Assembly (NCBI RefSeq): GCF_900106945.1
Contig: NZ_FNNE01000003.1
Coordinates: forward strand, 310,001-374,000
Length of the DNA stretch: 64,000 nucleotides
Direction of reading: 5' to 3'
Origin: Marinobacter mobilis
GTDB lineage: Bacteria; Pseudomonadota; Gammaproteobacteria; Pseudomonadales; Oleiphilaceae
Shown here one piece after another: positions 19,005 to 29,000 of this stretch. Each line of letters opens with the position of its first letter. Within the stretch, counting starts at the first letter, position 1. The position numbers and the translations under genes were made by a program. A model generated the notes under the pieces. It did not search any database. It was not told where the DNA came from and saw only the letters and a list, made by a program, of their open reading frames with translations.

Positions 19005-20157
19005 CGGAGTCTTCCTCATCCTCTTCGGTAGATTCAAGGCTGAGGGTGAAGCCTCCACCCGCTGCACCGGCTGCCGCTTCTCCGCCAGCGCCTGAATCAT
19101 TGCCATGCAGTTTGATCTTCAGTCGCAGGTTGTTCGCAGAGTCCGCATTCTTGAGAGCCTCATCTTCGGTAATCTTGCCATCCTTCCAAAGGTTGAACAG
19201 CGCCAGATCGAACGTCTGCATGCCGATGTTGGTGGACTTCTCCATGATCTCCTTGATGCCATCAATCTCACCACGCAGAATCAGCTCGCTGATGGTAGGC
19301 GTACCCAGCAGAATTTCGATCGCCGCGCAGCGTTTTTTATCGACTGTGGGAATCAGGCGCTGGGACACAAAGGCGCGGAGGTTCATCGCCAGATCCATCA
19401 GCAACTGAGGGCGGCGTTCTTCAGGGAAGAAGTTGATGATCCGGTCGAGGGCCTGGTTGGCGTTGTTGGCATGCAGTGTTGAGATACACAGATGTCCGGT
19501 CTCGGCGAAGGCCAGCGCATGCTCCATGGTTTCCCGGTCTCGGATTTCGCCAATCAGGATAACGTCGGGCGCCTGACGCAGGGTGTTCTTCAGCGCCTTA
19601 TGGAAACTGCGGGTATCAACCCCAACTTCCCGCTGGTTGATAATGCTCTTCTTGTGCCGGTGGATGTATTCCACCGGATCCTCGATCGTGATGATGTGAC
19701 CACTGGAATTGGTGTTGCGGTGATCAATCAGGGCCGCCAGCGAGGTGGATTTACCTGAACCGGTGGCTCCGACAAAGAGCACAAGCCCGCGCTTTGACAT
19801 GACCACGTCTTTGAGGATGGTCGGCAGGCCGAGTTTATCGGCGTTCGGAATCTCGGTGACGATGTTACGGGCAACGATTGAGATTTCATTGCGCTGACGG
19901 AAAATGTTGATGCGGAACCGGCCGACTTTGGGAATGCTGTAGGCAAGGTTCATTTCCAGTTCCTGCTCGAACTCTTCGATCTGTTCGGGATCCATTACCT
20001 GGTAAGCGATGTCCTTGATGGCGCCGGGGGCCATGGGGGTCCGGTCGATGGGCTTGAGTGTGCCCTGAAACTTGGCGCAGGGGGGGGCGCCGGTGCTCAG
20101 GTACAAATCTGAGCCATCCTTCATGGCAAGAATTTTCAGGTAATCATCAAAGCCCAT
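18991..20157 (-). CDS. pilU: PilT/PilU-family type IV pilus retraction ATPase (PilU-like)
   Basis: The 388-residue protein is a hexameric-type secretion ATPase: Walker A GATGSGKST (130-138), Asp box HIITIEDPVEYIHRH (154-168), Walker B DVILIGEIRD (198-207) and His box ETGHLCISTLHANN (219-232). The opening MGFDDYLKILAMKDGSDLYL and the DSANNLRLKIKL segment resemble PilU more than PilT. It is unusual in standing alone without pilT. The last 35 residues are a Gly/Ala-rich linker and an acidic tail ([14 protein letters not shown]). PilU normally supports forceful pilus retraction with PilT; a divergent PilT paralogue is the alternative. Confidence 0.85.
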   Translation of the reverse strand: MGFDDYLKILAMKDGSDLYLSTGAPPCAKFQGTLKPIDRTPMAPGAIKDIAYQVMDPEQIEEFEQELEMNLAYSIPKVGRFRINIFRQRNEISIVARNIVTEIPNADKLGLPTILKDVVMSKRGLVLFVGATGSGKSTSLAALIDHRNTNSSGHIITIEDPVEYIHRHKKSIINQREVGVDTRSFHKALKNTLRQAPDVILIGEIRDRETMEHALAFAETGHLCISTLHANNANQALDRIINFFPEERRPQLLMDLAMNLRAFVSQRLIPTVDKKRCAAIEILLGTPTISELILRGEIDGIKEIMEKSTNIGMQTFDLALFNLWKDGKITEDEALKNADSANNLRLKIKLHGNDSGAGGEAAAGAAGGGFTLSLESTEEDEEDSDNPL

Positions 20158-20174
20158 GGTGTCTCCTGTTACGG

Positions 20175-21077
20175 TTACTTGGTGTCTGTTCGTCCCTGCG
20201 TCAGGAGTGCCTGCTCCTGTTCCCGGACAATTCGTTTGAAGCCTGTTGCCGCTGCGCTCAGTTCCCGGCCATTCAATCCGATGGCGCCTAGCATTCGCGA
20301 TACCGGCTGGTTGACGGCAATCCGAACCACCGACTCGTCAATCATGCCCTGAGGCAACACGCTCCACCCCAGCCCTACGCTGGTCATCATCTTGATGGTT
20401 TCCAGGTAGTTCGTGGGCATTTGTGAGTTCAGATTCAGGCTGTGCTCCAGAAACAGCCGGCTGACCACTCGATAAGTCGCTGTGGACGCGTCCGGCAGCA
20501 CGGCCGGGTAGCGACCAAGGTCTGCGAGCGTTGCCCGCTCCATCGCCGCTAGAGGGTGATCGGGGCCGGCAACAAACGCCATTGGATCTAACCATTGTTC
20601 GTATACCATGAAATCATTTCCCATACTGTCACTGAGTGTGACGAAGGCTAACTCTGCGTTACGTTTACGCATTTGGGCGTAGGCCGCGTCGGACTCCATA
20701 AACTGCAGATTGACCCGTACCTGGGGGTACTCGCGGCTGAACCGACGCAGCCAGTTCGGCAGGTGATGCAGGCCAATGTGGTGGCTGGTGATAATGTCCA
20801 GTTCACCGCCAACCTCATCGTTGTCGTCCGAAAGCGCCACCCGGGCGTTATGCAGTTCGTCGAGGATGCGTCGTGCATGGGGGAGAAGGCGAGTCCCCGA
20901 ATCGGTCAGGCTCAGCTGGCGTTGGCTGCGGTCAATAAGCTGGTGGCCCAGCAGATTTTCCAGGGCGGCGAGACGCTTACTGATCGCGGGCTGGGTCAGG
21001 TGCAGTATCTCAGCCGCCTCCGAGAAGGAGCCGGTATCCACAATGGTCACAAACGCTTTCAGGCTGTTGCTATCCAG
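20175..21077 (-). CDS. LysR-family transcriptional regulator
   Basis: The protein has an N-terminal winged helix (FVTIVDTGSFSEAAEILHLTQPAISKRLAALE) and a LysR substrate-binding domain. A GTG at 21050 would cut into the first helix. A GGAGG at 21086-21090 lies 8 nt ahead of the CTG at 21077, which would give MDSNSLKAFVTIVD, a normal LysR opening; no ATG, GTG or TTG fits there. I take CTG at 21077 as the start (300 aa). It diverges from leuC, and such LysR genes often regulate their neighbour, but the target is inferred only from position. Confidence 0.85.
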   Translation of the reverse strand: MDSNSLKAFVTIVDTGSFSEAAEILHLTQPAISKRLAALENLLGHQLIDRSQRQLSLTDSGTRLLPHARRILDELHNARVALSDDNDEVGGELDIITSHHIGLHHLPNWLRRFSREYPQVRVNLQFMESDAAYAQMRKRNAELAFVTLSDSMGNDFMVYEQWLDPMAFVAGPDHPLAAMERATLADLGRYPAVLPDASTATYRVVSRLFLEHSLNLNSQMPTNYLETIKMMTSVGLGWSVLPQGMIDESVVRIAVNQPVSRMLGAIGLNGRELSAAATGFKRIVREQEQALLTQGRTDTK

Positions 21078-21186
21078 GTTCAGGTCCTCCGCTTAATTAT
21101 TCCAGTTGGGAATCATCTATATAAAAAACATGAATTGTAGTTATTCAATCCAAGGGTATACCATATTGCCCATAAGAGAATAGATA

Positions 21187-21240
21187 GAGGAGCTGCCAGT
21201 TGCGGGCTCCCTGGTAAATCACCGAGAGAGTTGAGGAGCC
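21187..21240 (+). promoter_or_regulatory. leuC leader with possible sequestration of the ribosome binding site
   Basis: GGCTCC (21205-21210) can pair with GGAGCC (21235-21240), which overlaps the leuC Shine-Dalgarno GAGGAG. The same segment can instead pair with GGAGC at 21189-21193. These are short alternative helices; they may be chance. Confidence 0.3.
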
Positions 21241-21244
21241 TTCC

Positions 21245-22663
21245 ATGGCCGGTAAAACCTTGTACGACAAATTATGGGATGATCACCTGATCAAACAGCG
21301 GGATGACGGTTCTGCGCTGATCTATATTGATCGCCAGCTCCTGCATGAAGTGACCTCACCGCAGGCCTTTGAAGGTCTTCGTCTGGCGGGCCGCAAACCC
21401 TGGCGGCTGAGCGCCAACCTCGCGACTCCGGACCATAACGTTCCGACCACTGATCGTGAAAAGGGCATTGACGGTATTGTTGATCCGGTATCACGCACCC
21501 AGGTCGAAACCCTTGATCGCAACTGCGATGAATTCGGCATTCTGGAGTTCAAGATCAAAGACCAGCGTCAGGGTATCGTGCATGTGATCGGGCCAGAGCA
21601 GGGGGCGACGCTGCCGGGTATGACCATTGTCTGTGGCGATTCTCACACCTCCACCCACGGGGCGTTTGGTACTCTCGCTCATGGTATTGGTACGTCAGAG
21701 GTCGAGCACGTGCTTGCGACCCAGTGCCTGGTTCAGAAGAAAATGAAGAACATGCTGGTGAAGGTCAACGGTCGCCTTGGCGCCGGAGTCACTGGAAAAG
21801 ATGTGGTGCTGGCAATCATTGGCAAGATCGGCACGGCTGGAGGTACCGGCTACGCCATGGAATTCGGCGGCGAAGCCATTCGTCAGCTGTCCATGGAGGC
21901 TCGCATGACCATCTGTAACATGTCCATTGAGGCAGGAGCCCGTGTCGGTATGGTCGCGGTAGACGACATTACCATTGACTACGTCAAGGGGCGTCCGTTT
22001 GCACCTAATGGCGAACAGTGGGATGCCGCTGTGGCTCACTGGCGCACTCTGCACAGTGACGACGATGCGGTTTTCGACAAGGTGGTGGAGTTGGAAGGCG
22101 CTGACATCAAGCCCCAGGTAACCTGGGGAACGTCCCCGGAAATGGTGACCGGTGTTGATGGCCTGGTACCTGACCCAGCGAACGAAGCGGACCCGATCAA
22201 GCGTGAAGGCATCGTTCGTGCCCTGAAATACATGGGGCTTGAGGCCAATATGCCGATCACAGATATTCAGCTGGATCGTGTGTTTATCGGCTCCTGCACC
22301 AACTCAAGGATTGAAGACCTGAGGGAAGCTGCGGCCGTCGTCAAGGGGCGCAAGGTTGCTCCGACCCTCAAGCAGGCGCTGGTGGTTCCGGGTTCTGGTT
22401 TGGTCAAGGCTCAGGCGGAAAAAGAAGGTCTCGACAAGATCTTCATGGAAGCTGGCCTGGAATGGCGTGATCCTGGCTGCTCTATGTGTCTGGCAATGAA
22501 TGCTGACAAGCTGGGGCAGGGGGAGCATTGTGCTTCAACCTCGAACCGCAACTTTGAAGGCCGTCAGGGCTTCGGTGGTCGTACTCACCTGGTTAGTCCG
22601 GCCATGGCGGCGGCGGCAGCGGTTACCGGCCATTTTGTTGATGTTCGAGAATTGACCCACTGA
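21245..22663 (+). CDS. leuC: 3-isopropylmalate dehydratase large subunit
   Basis: With LeuD it isomerises 2- to 3-isopropylmalate in leucine synthesis. The 472-residue protein is of normal length and shows the [4Fe-4S] ligands C351 ([11 protein letters not shown]), C412 and C415 (GCSMCLAMN), as in aconitases. It starts at the ATG behind GAGGAG and leads a leuC-leuD-leuB operon with 19-bp and 14-bp gaps, divergent from a LysR gene. Confidence 0.97.
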   Translation: MAGKTLYDKLWDDHLIKQRDDGSALIYIDRQLLHEVTSPQAFEGLRLAGRKPWRLSANLATPDHNVPTTDREKGIDGIVDPVSRTQVETLDRNCDEFGILEFKIKDQRQGIVHVIGPEQGATLPGMTIVCGDSHTSTHGAFGTLAHGIGTSEVEHVLATQCLVQKKMKNMLVKVNGRLGAGVTGKDVVLAIIGKIGTAGGTGYAMEFGGEAIRQLSMEARMTICNMSIEAGARVGMVAVDDITIDYVKGRPFAPNGEQWDAAVAHWRTLHSDDDAVFDKVVELEGADIKPQVTWGTSPEMVTGVDGLVPDPANEADPIKREGIVRALKYMGLEANMPITDIQLDRVFIGSCTNSRIEDLREAAAVVKGRKVAPTLKQALVVPGSGLVKAQAEKEGLDKIFMEAGLEWRDPGCSMCLAMNADKLGQGEHCASTSNRNFEGRQGFGGRTHLVSPAMAAAAAVTGHFVDVRELTH

Positions 22664-22682
22664 TCCACTGACGGAGAAAACC

Positions 22683-23330
22683 ATGCGCGCATTTACGCAA
22701 CACCAGGGCATTGTTGCCCCTATGGACCGTTCCAATGTGGATACGGACATGATCATTCCCAAGCAATTTCTCAAGTCCATCAAGCGGACCGGGTTTGGCC
22801 CGAACCTGTTTGATGAACTGCGTTACCTGGATGAAGGCAAGCCGGATCAGGATTGCTCTCAGCGTCCGTTGAATCCTGATTTTATTCTCAATCAGGAACG
22901 CTACAAGAGCGCCAGCGTGCTGCTCGCTCGGGACAACTTTGGCTGCGGTTCCAGTCGCGAGCATGCCCCCTGGGCGCTGGATGATTTCGGGTTCCGCGTC
23001 ATCATTGCCCCCAGCTTTGCCGATATTTTCTACAACAACTGCTTTAAGAACGGTTTATTACCAATTGTTCTTGAAGAGAAAATTGTTGATCAACTGTTCC
23101 AGGAAGCGGAACAGGCGGAGGGGTACCAGCTGACAGTCGACCTGGCGGCCAAAACGGTTACTACCCCGGGCGGTCAGTCCTTCGGATTTGATGTTGATGA
23201 CTTCCGCCGCCATTGCCTGCTGAACGGATTGGATGACATCGGCGTCACCCTTGAGGATGCTGAGCTGATCAAAGACTTTGAAGCGAACCGCCGGGAATCC
23301 GCCCCCTGGCTGTTTAACGTCGCAAACTGA
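22683..23330 (+). CDS. leuD: 3-isopropylmalate dehydratase small subunit
   Basis: The 215-residue partner of LeuC carries the swivel domain with [16 protein letters not shown], the segment that places the substrate at the Fe-S cluster. The start [24 protein letters not shown] is typical. GGAGAAAACC precedes the ATG, 19 bp after leuC. Confidence 0.97.
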   Translation: MRAFTQHQGIVAPMDRSNVDTDMIIPKQFLKSIKRTGFGPNLFDELRYLDEGKPDQDCSQRPLNPDFILNQERYKSASVLLARDNFGCGSSREHAPWALDDFGFRVIIAPSFADIFYNNCFKNGLLPIVLEEKIVDQLFQEAEQAEGYQLTVDLAAKTVTTPGGQSFGFDVDDFRRHCLLNGLDDIGVTLEDAELIKDFEANRRESAPWLFNVAN

Positions 23331-23344
23331 GACAAGGATTGGAA

Positions 23345-24418
23345 ATGAGCAAATCTGTACTGTTGTTGCCAGGTGATGGCATTGGCCCCGAAATTGTCGC
23401 CGAAGCCGAGAAGGTTCTGCGCAAGGTCAACGAGCAGTTTGGCCTGGAGCTGACGTTTGACTCCGCCCTGGTGGGTGGCTCCGCCATCGACGCAACCGGT
23501 GTGCCGCTGCCGGAGGAAACCCTGTCCAGCGCTCGCGCTGCTGATGCTATCCTGCTGGGTGCGGTCGGCGGACCTAAATGGGACGACCTCGAAATGGCGC
23601 GTCGTCCGGAAAAGGGGCTTCTTGGTCTGCGCTCTAATCTGGAGCTGTTTGCCAATTTGCGTCCGGCCATTCTCTATCCGCAGTTGGCGTCGGCGTCTTC
23701 GCTCAAGCCGGAAGTGGTTTCTGGCCTGGATATTGTCATTGTGCGGGAGCTTACCGGCGGCATCTATTTCGGTCAGCCTCGCGGCATTCGTGAGCTGGAG
23801 AACGGTGAACGCCAGGGTTATAACACCTACGTATACAGCGAATCTGAAATTCGCCGGATCGGTCGCGTTGCCTTTGAAACGGCCCAGCAGCGGAACAAGA
23901 AGCTGTGCTCGGTCGACAAACACAACGTGCTGGAAGTTACTGTGCTGTGGCGCGAAATCATGGACGAGCTGTCAAAAGACTATCCGGATGTTGAGCTCAG
24001 TCACATGTATGTCGATAACGCCGCGATGCAGCTGGTTCGCGCTCCGAAGCAGTTTGATGTGATTGTGACCGGCAACATGTTTGGTGATATTCTGTCCGAT
24101 GAAGCAGCTATGCTCACTGGATCAATCGGAATGCTGCCCTCGGCATCAATGAATGCTGCCAAGCAGGGTATGTATGAGCCATGCCATGGCTCGGCGCCGG
24201 ATATTGCTGGCCAGGGAATTGCCAACCCGCTTGCCACAATCCTGTCTGCCGCCATGATGTTGCGCTACAGCCTCGACGCTGAAGAGGCGGCGAAGGCCAT
24301 TGAGGCTGCAGTGAGCAAGGTGCTTGATCAGGGGCTGCGGACCGCTGACATTATGTCGGAGGGAAATACCCGGGTGTCGACTGCTGAGATGGGTGAAGCC
24401 GTCCTGGCGGCGCTCTGA
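23345..24418 (+). CDS. leuB: 3-isopropylmalate dehydrogenase
   Basis: This NAD-dependent enzyme oxidises and decarboxylates 3-isopropylmalate. The 357-residue protein has [16 protein letters not shown] at the start, the substrate-binding [15 protein letters not shown], and [23 protein letters not shown] and [15 protein letters not shown] further on. The ATG at 23345 is preferred over a TTG two codons upstream because AAGGA lies at the right distance. It is the last gene of leuCDB. Confidence 0.97.
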   Translation: MSKSVLLLPGDGIGPEIVAEAEKVLRKVNEQFGLELTFDSALVGGSAIDATGVPLPEETLSSARAADAILLGAVGGPKWDDLEMARRPEKGLLGLRSNLELFANLRPAILYPQLASASSLKPEVVSGLDIVIVRELTGGIYFGQPRGIRELENGERQGYNTYVYSESEIRRIGRVAFETAQQRNKKLCSVDKHNVLEVTVLWREIMDELSKDYPDVELSHMYVDNAAMQLVRAPKQFDVIVTGNMFGDILSDEAAMLTGSIGMLPSASMNAAKQGMYEPCHGSAPDIAGQGIANPLATILSAAMMLRYSLDAEEAAKAIEAAVSKVLDQGLRTADIMSEGNTRVSTAEMGEAVLAAL

Positions 24419-24545
24419 TTACCGGGCGTTGTAACTGATCCATGAGACCCGACGGCGACGAGATGCGTTTGCCGCGGGGGTATTCATCCTGTCCTTGCCA
24501 GCGAAAGGGGTAAGGGCGGGCATAAAATGAGGTTCAAATTCGCAC

Positions 24546-25661
24546 ATGAAGCGAGTCGGACTTGTTGGCTGGCGGGGCATGGTTGGTTCTGTGCTCATGC
24601 AGCGAATGCGTGAAGAAAATGATTTTGCCGACATCGAACCGGTGTTTTTCACCACGTCCCAGGCCGGAAAGCCTGCGCCGGATGTTGGCAAAGACGGAGT
24701 GCCTGCGCTGCAGGATGCTTATGACATTGATGTTCTCAAGAGCATGGATGTCATCGTCACCTGTCAGGGTGGCGACTACACCACCGCAGTGTTCCAGAAG
24801 TTAAGGGATGCGGGCTGGGATGGCTACTGGATTGATGCCGCCTCAACGCTGAGGATGGCAGATCATTCAGTGATTGTGCTGGACCCCGTTAACCGCCGGG
24901 TCATTGATGAGGCCCTGGCCAAAGGCGTCAAGGACTACATCGGTGGTAACTGCACCGTGAGCCTGATGATGCTGGCCCTTGGTGGCCTGCTGGAAAAAGA
25001 CCTGGTTGAGTGGATAGCGCCCATGACCTATCAGGCAGCGTCTGGTGCAGGTGCGCAGAACATGCGTGAGCTGCTCAGTCAGATGGGCGTTCTGCGCGAT
25101 GGGGTCAGCGAGTTGCTGGCAGATCCGTCTTCGGCGATTCTGGATATTGATCGTGCCGTGACCGACACCATGCGTTCAGAGACTTTCCCGACGGACAACT
25201 TCGGGGTGCCGCTGGCGGGTAGTCTGATTCCGTTCATCGATAAGCAGCTGGAGAACGGCCAGAGCAAGGAAGAATGGAAGGCTCAGAGCGAGACCAACAA
25301 GATCCTGGGTCGCTCCGAGCAGCCAATTCCGATCGATGGTCTCTGCGTTCGAATTGGTGCCATGCGTTCTCACAGCCAGGCACTCACCATCAAGCTTCGC
25401 AAGGACCTGCCGCTCGATGAGATTGAAGCGCTGCTGGCGCAGGGTAACGACTGGGTGAAGGTCATCCCTAACGATCGCGACGCTACGATGCAGGAGCTTA
25501 CGCCGGCGAAGGTGACAGGCACTCTGAGTGTGCCCATCGGCCGTATCCGCAAGCTGGCCATGGGGCCGGAGTATATCTCCGCGTTTACCGTCGGCGACCA
25601 GTTGCTGTGGGGTGCTGCCGAGCCACTACGTCGTATGCTGCGCATCCTTCAGGAGCGTTGA
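24546..25661 (+). CDS. asd: Aspartate-semialdehyde dehydrogenase
   Basis: Asd reduces aspartyl phosphate to the semialdehyde that feeds lysine, threonine, methionine and diaminopimelate synthesis. The 371-residue protein has the nucleotide-binding [18 protein letters not shown], the catalytic C136 in GGNCTVSLM, and [12 protein letters not shown] near the C-terminus, as in the gammaproteobacterial long-form enzyme. A CATAAAAT stretch upstream (near 24520) may be its own -10 element; it lies 127 bp after leuB. Only one asd copy is seen here. Confidence 0.96.
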   Translation: MKRVGLVGWRGMVGSVLMQRMREENDFADIEPVFFTTSQAGKPAPDVGKDGVPALQDAYDIDVLKSMDVIVTCQGGDYTTAVFQKLRDAGWDGYWIDAASTLRMADHSVIVLDPVNRRVIDEALAKGVKDYIGGNCTVSLMMLALGGLLEKDLVEWIAPMTYQAASGAGAQNMRELLSQMGVLRDGVSELLADPSSAILDIDRAVTDTMRSETFPTDNFGVPLAGSLIPFIDKQLENGQSKEEWKAQSETNKILGRSEQPIPIDGLCVRIGAMRSHSQALTIKLRKDLPLDEIEALLAQGNDWVKVIPNDRDATMQELTPAKVTGTLSVPIGRIRKLAMGPEYISAFTVGDQLLWGAAEPLRRMLRILQER

Positions 25662-25717
25662 TCGAAATAGGGTAGCGCGGTTGTGTAATGCCAACTGCGT
25701 CCGGTTTCGGTGATCAA

Positions 25718-25760
25718 AACAGGGGCGGAGGCTGATTTCAGCCTCCGCCCCTGTTATTTT
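25718..25760. terminator. Very strong terminator after asd
   Basis: AACAGGGGCGGAGGCT (25718-25733) pairs with AGCCTCCGCCCCTGTT (25740-25755), with a further inner G-C and A-T pair, and is followed by ATTTT. The stem is 17-18 bp with a 2-4-nt loop. The following gap to 26063 also holds a perfect dyad at 25894-25915 and an AT-rich, promoter-like stretch before fimV; I see no gene in it. Confidence 0.9.
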
Positions 25761-25893
25761 CAGCGGTTGTCGGTTCACGTCATCGGGTTCGTGGGCTATG
25801 CTTGCACGGGCTGCCTCTGCCTGCACGGGCAAGTGGTAACAGCAGGTTCCACGGCATAGCTGAAGAATTAGTGGAACGAATCCGGCTGATTGA

Positions 25894-25915
25894 TTGATAA
25901 AACACAATTTATCAA
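25894..25915. promoter_or_regulatory. Perfect dyad upstream of fimV
   Basis: TTGATAAA (25894-25901) and TTTATCAA (25908-25915) are perfect inverted repeats separated by ACACAA, 147 bp ahead of the fimV start. No T-run follows, so an operator is more likely than a terminator. The binding protein is unknown. Confidence 0.45.
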
Positions 25916-26062
25916 CAATACTTGGCCCATTAGCCAAACGTTGATTTACAAAATAATTAGAACGTTTTGCAGGCGATTGATTTTAGTCAAAAGTGATCCA
26001 ACCTCGTCCGATTCTGTTTGTAAAAAGCAGTAAAGAATAACGGAGACTGGAAAGGAATTAGC

Positions 26063-29000
26063 ATGAAGGTACGCAAGCTTGCGGTTGCCCTGGCACTGGC
26101 TGGTGGGCTCGGCTCTGGAGTCGCACAGGCATTGGGACTTGGGGAGATTGAGCTCCAGTCCTATCTGAATGAACCGCTCGAAGCGGATATCGGCCTGACT
26201 AGAAGTGGCGGCGTGAGTCCGTCTGACGTGTTTGTTAATCTTGCGTCCGAGGGGGCATACCGGCAGGTTGGTATCGACCGGAGTTACTTCCTTAACAAGC
26301 TCAAGTTTGATGTCACTACCGCAGCTGACGGTAATCTCGTTGTCAATGTATCGACAACCGAACCGGTCAGGGAGCCGTATCTCAATTTCCTGCTCGAAGT
26401 GACCTGGCCCAGTGGGCGGCTGATGCGTGAATACGCAGTATTGATCGATCCCCCGGTCTATGCCGAGGATTCCGGACTGACCCAGCAGGTCCAGGCGCCT
26501 GTGGTTGCTCCGACGCCGGCCCCGGCCCCAGCCCCGGCTCCCCGCCAGACGGTGTCTGCTGCACCGCGTGTTGAAGCTGCTCCAGCTTCATCATCCGGCA
26601 CTGGCTCGCCGGCGACCTTCGGACCGACCGGCCCTGCGGATACCCTCTGGGCGATTGCGTCGGCCGTCAAACCGAATAGCAGTGTCTCCAACCAGCAGGT
26701 CATGCTGGCCATACAGGACCTCAATCCGGATGCCTTCATCGGTGGCAATATTAACCGGTTGAAGCGTGGTCAGGTATTGCGTATTCCCACCCTTGAACAG
26801 GTTCAGCAACGTAGCCGGGCCCAGGCGACTCAGGAAGTCAGTCTCCAGAACGAGGCCTTGGCCGCACCCGTCGCCCGTACCGTTGATGCGCGCGAGGAAA
26901 CTCCCGAAGTAGCGGCTGAGCAGACGGCTCCCCAGGTGGCAGCGGCTGTCGAAACCGGGGGCGACGAGCTTAAGCTGATGGTTGCTGATACCACTATGGA
27001 CCCGGCCGAGAACGATTCAGGTTCGGCTGGTGGTGAGAGCACCATGTCCGGCGGTGTCGACTCCGGTTCTTCGGTCGTAATGGAAGAATTAGACAGCACC
27101 CGTCGCGAGAACGAAGAGCTGTCGGGTCGCGTTGAAGATCTGCAGGCTCAGGTCGAGACTCTGCAGCGTCTGCTGGAGTTGAAGAATACCCAGCTTGCTG
27201 AATTTGAACAGTCGATTGAAGAGCGCGCACAGGCAGGGCTCCCTTCCAGCGCTGACGCCGACGTACTGGCCGACGAAGCCGGTGAAATGACCGCTGGCGG
27301 TGAAGAGGCTGCTGTTGGTGCAGATGCGGCTGCTGATGAAGGCGCCTTGGCTGAAGATCAGTCGGGTGTCGTTGAGGCAATAACCGAAGAGGGGATTGCC
27401 GATGGTGGTACGGACGAGGGCGTGGCCCCGTCTGACGGTGAGCCCGAGCTGGGCCAGTCTGCTGGCATGGAGCCTGATGTAGTAGCTCAGGACACGATGG
27501 CTGACGGCGGATTGCCCGCTGAGACAGGGGTAATGCCGGACATGGCTGAAGATCCGGAGCCGGCAGCAGAGGCCGTCGCGCCTGTTGCGGAAAGCAAGCC
27601 AGAGCCGGTGGCGAGTCCTCCAGTACAGCCAGAAACGGCTGGCAAAGGTTTCCCTCAGAATATTATTGATGCCATCGTCAATAATCCGCTGTACCAGATC
27701 GCCCTGGGCGGCGGGTTAGTTCTGTTCCTGCTGTTGATGCTGTTGGTTGCCCGCCGTAATGCCAGCAAGGAGAAGGCGTTCTACGACGAGCTCAATAAAG
27801 AGTCGGAAGGTGAAGACGATACCCTGGTTCTCGCCACTGACGAATCGGCAGAGCAAACCGATGAAGGTGATAACCCACTGGAAGAGGTTGACGTCTACAT
27901 TGCCTACGGCCGGCTCGATCAGGCTGCTCATGCGCTGGAAGCCGCAATTTCAAAGGAACCCAGCCGGACCGATCTGCGTCTCAAACTGCTCGGTGTGTAT
28001 GCGGATTCCGAAGACCGCAACTCCTTTGAAAAGCAGTTTGGCGAACTTGAGGCGCTGGAAGATGACGAAGCGATCGCTGCAGCTGAGGCTCTGCGCTCGC
28101 GGCTCGAAGAGGCTGAGGCTGCACCTAGCATTGATGAGCTCGAATCACAGCTGATGTCTGAATCCTTCGCCGCTCCGACAGAGCAACAGGAGCCTGCCGC
28201 AGAAGAAGCTGAACCTGAGCATTCTGAAGCGTCTGAACTGGAGTTTGGCGACATCGACTTTGAATCCCTGGATGAAGACGTTAAGCCGTCGGCTTCGGAG
28301 CAAGCTGAGACTGCTGAAGAAGAGGGGCTGACTCTGGCCATGGAAGAGCCTGTCGCAGAGGCGACTCCTGAGATTCAGTCCGAAACAGCGCGTGATGCTG
28401 AAGCGCCGATCGAATTTGATCTGTCTGAAGAGGCGCTGCCTGATCTTGAGGATTTGCCTGATATCGAAGATCAGGTTGAGTCGGTAGCCGACTTGAACGA
28501 CGACAACCTGGATCTTGAGTTCGATATTGATACCGCAACCGACGAAGAGGCTGCTGGCGTCGATCTTGAATTGGGTGAACTTGACGACTCTCTTGGGTTC
28601 GATCAAGAATTGTCCACGGAAGATGAAGGCGCAGCCGATCTCGAGGAGGAATTTGCATCCCTGGAGCTTGGCGAAGAAAGTCTAGAAGATCTCGGCGGTC
28701 TGGCAGAAGAAGAGCCGGCAGCGTCGGGCGAGGGCGAAACTCTGGCCGATCTGGGTAGTAGCGAAGAGCTTGGGGTTGCTGAGGAGTTGTCTGAAGAGCA
28801 CGCTCTGGATGAGTCATTCCTTGACGACTTGGATGCGGAACTGGACAAGGTGGCCGGAGAAGAAAGCGAAGAGCTGCAGGTAGCCGAGGATACGCTTGAA
28901 GGACTGGAGCTGGATGTCAGTGATGAAGATCTCGCGCTGATGGGTGAGGTGGCTGGTGATGGGGCAGCGGACCTTGAGGGGCCTGCTCTGGACGAGGAAC

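Noticed and set aside
25800..25850. Repeated TGCACGGGC segments resembling a CRISPR-like or operator repeat
   Set aside because: Only two copies, 19 bp apart, with imperfect symmetry; no array and no cas genes anywhere in the window.
26505..26550. Short tandem repeat in fimV (GCCCCGGCC-type units)
   Set aside because: It only encodes the Pro-Ala linker; low-complexity coding sequence rather than a separate element.
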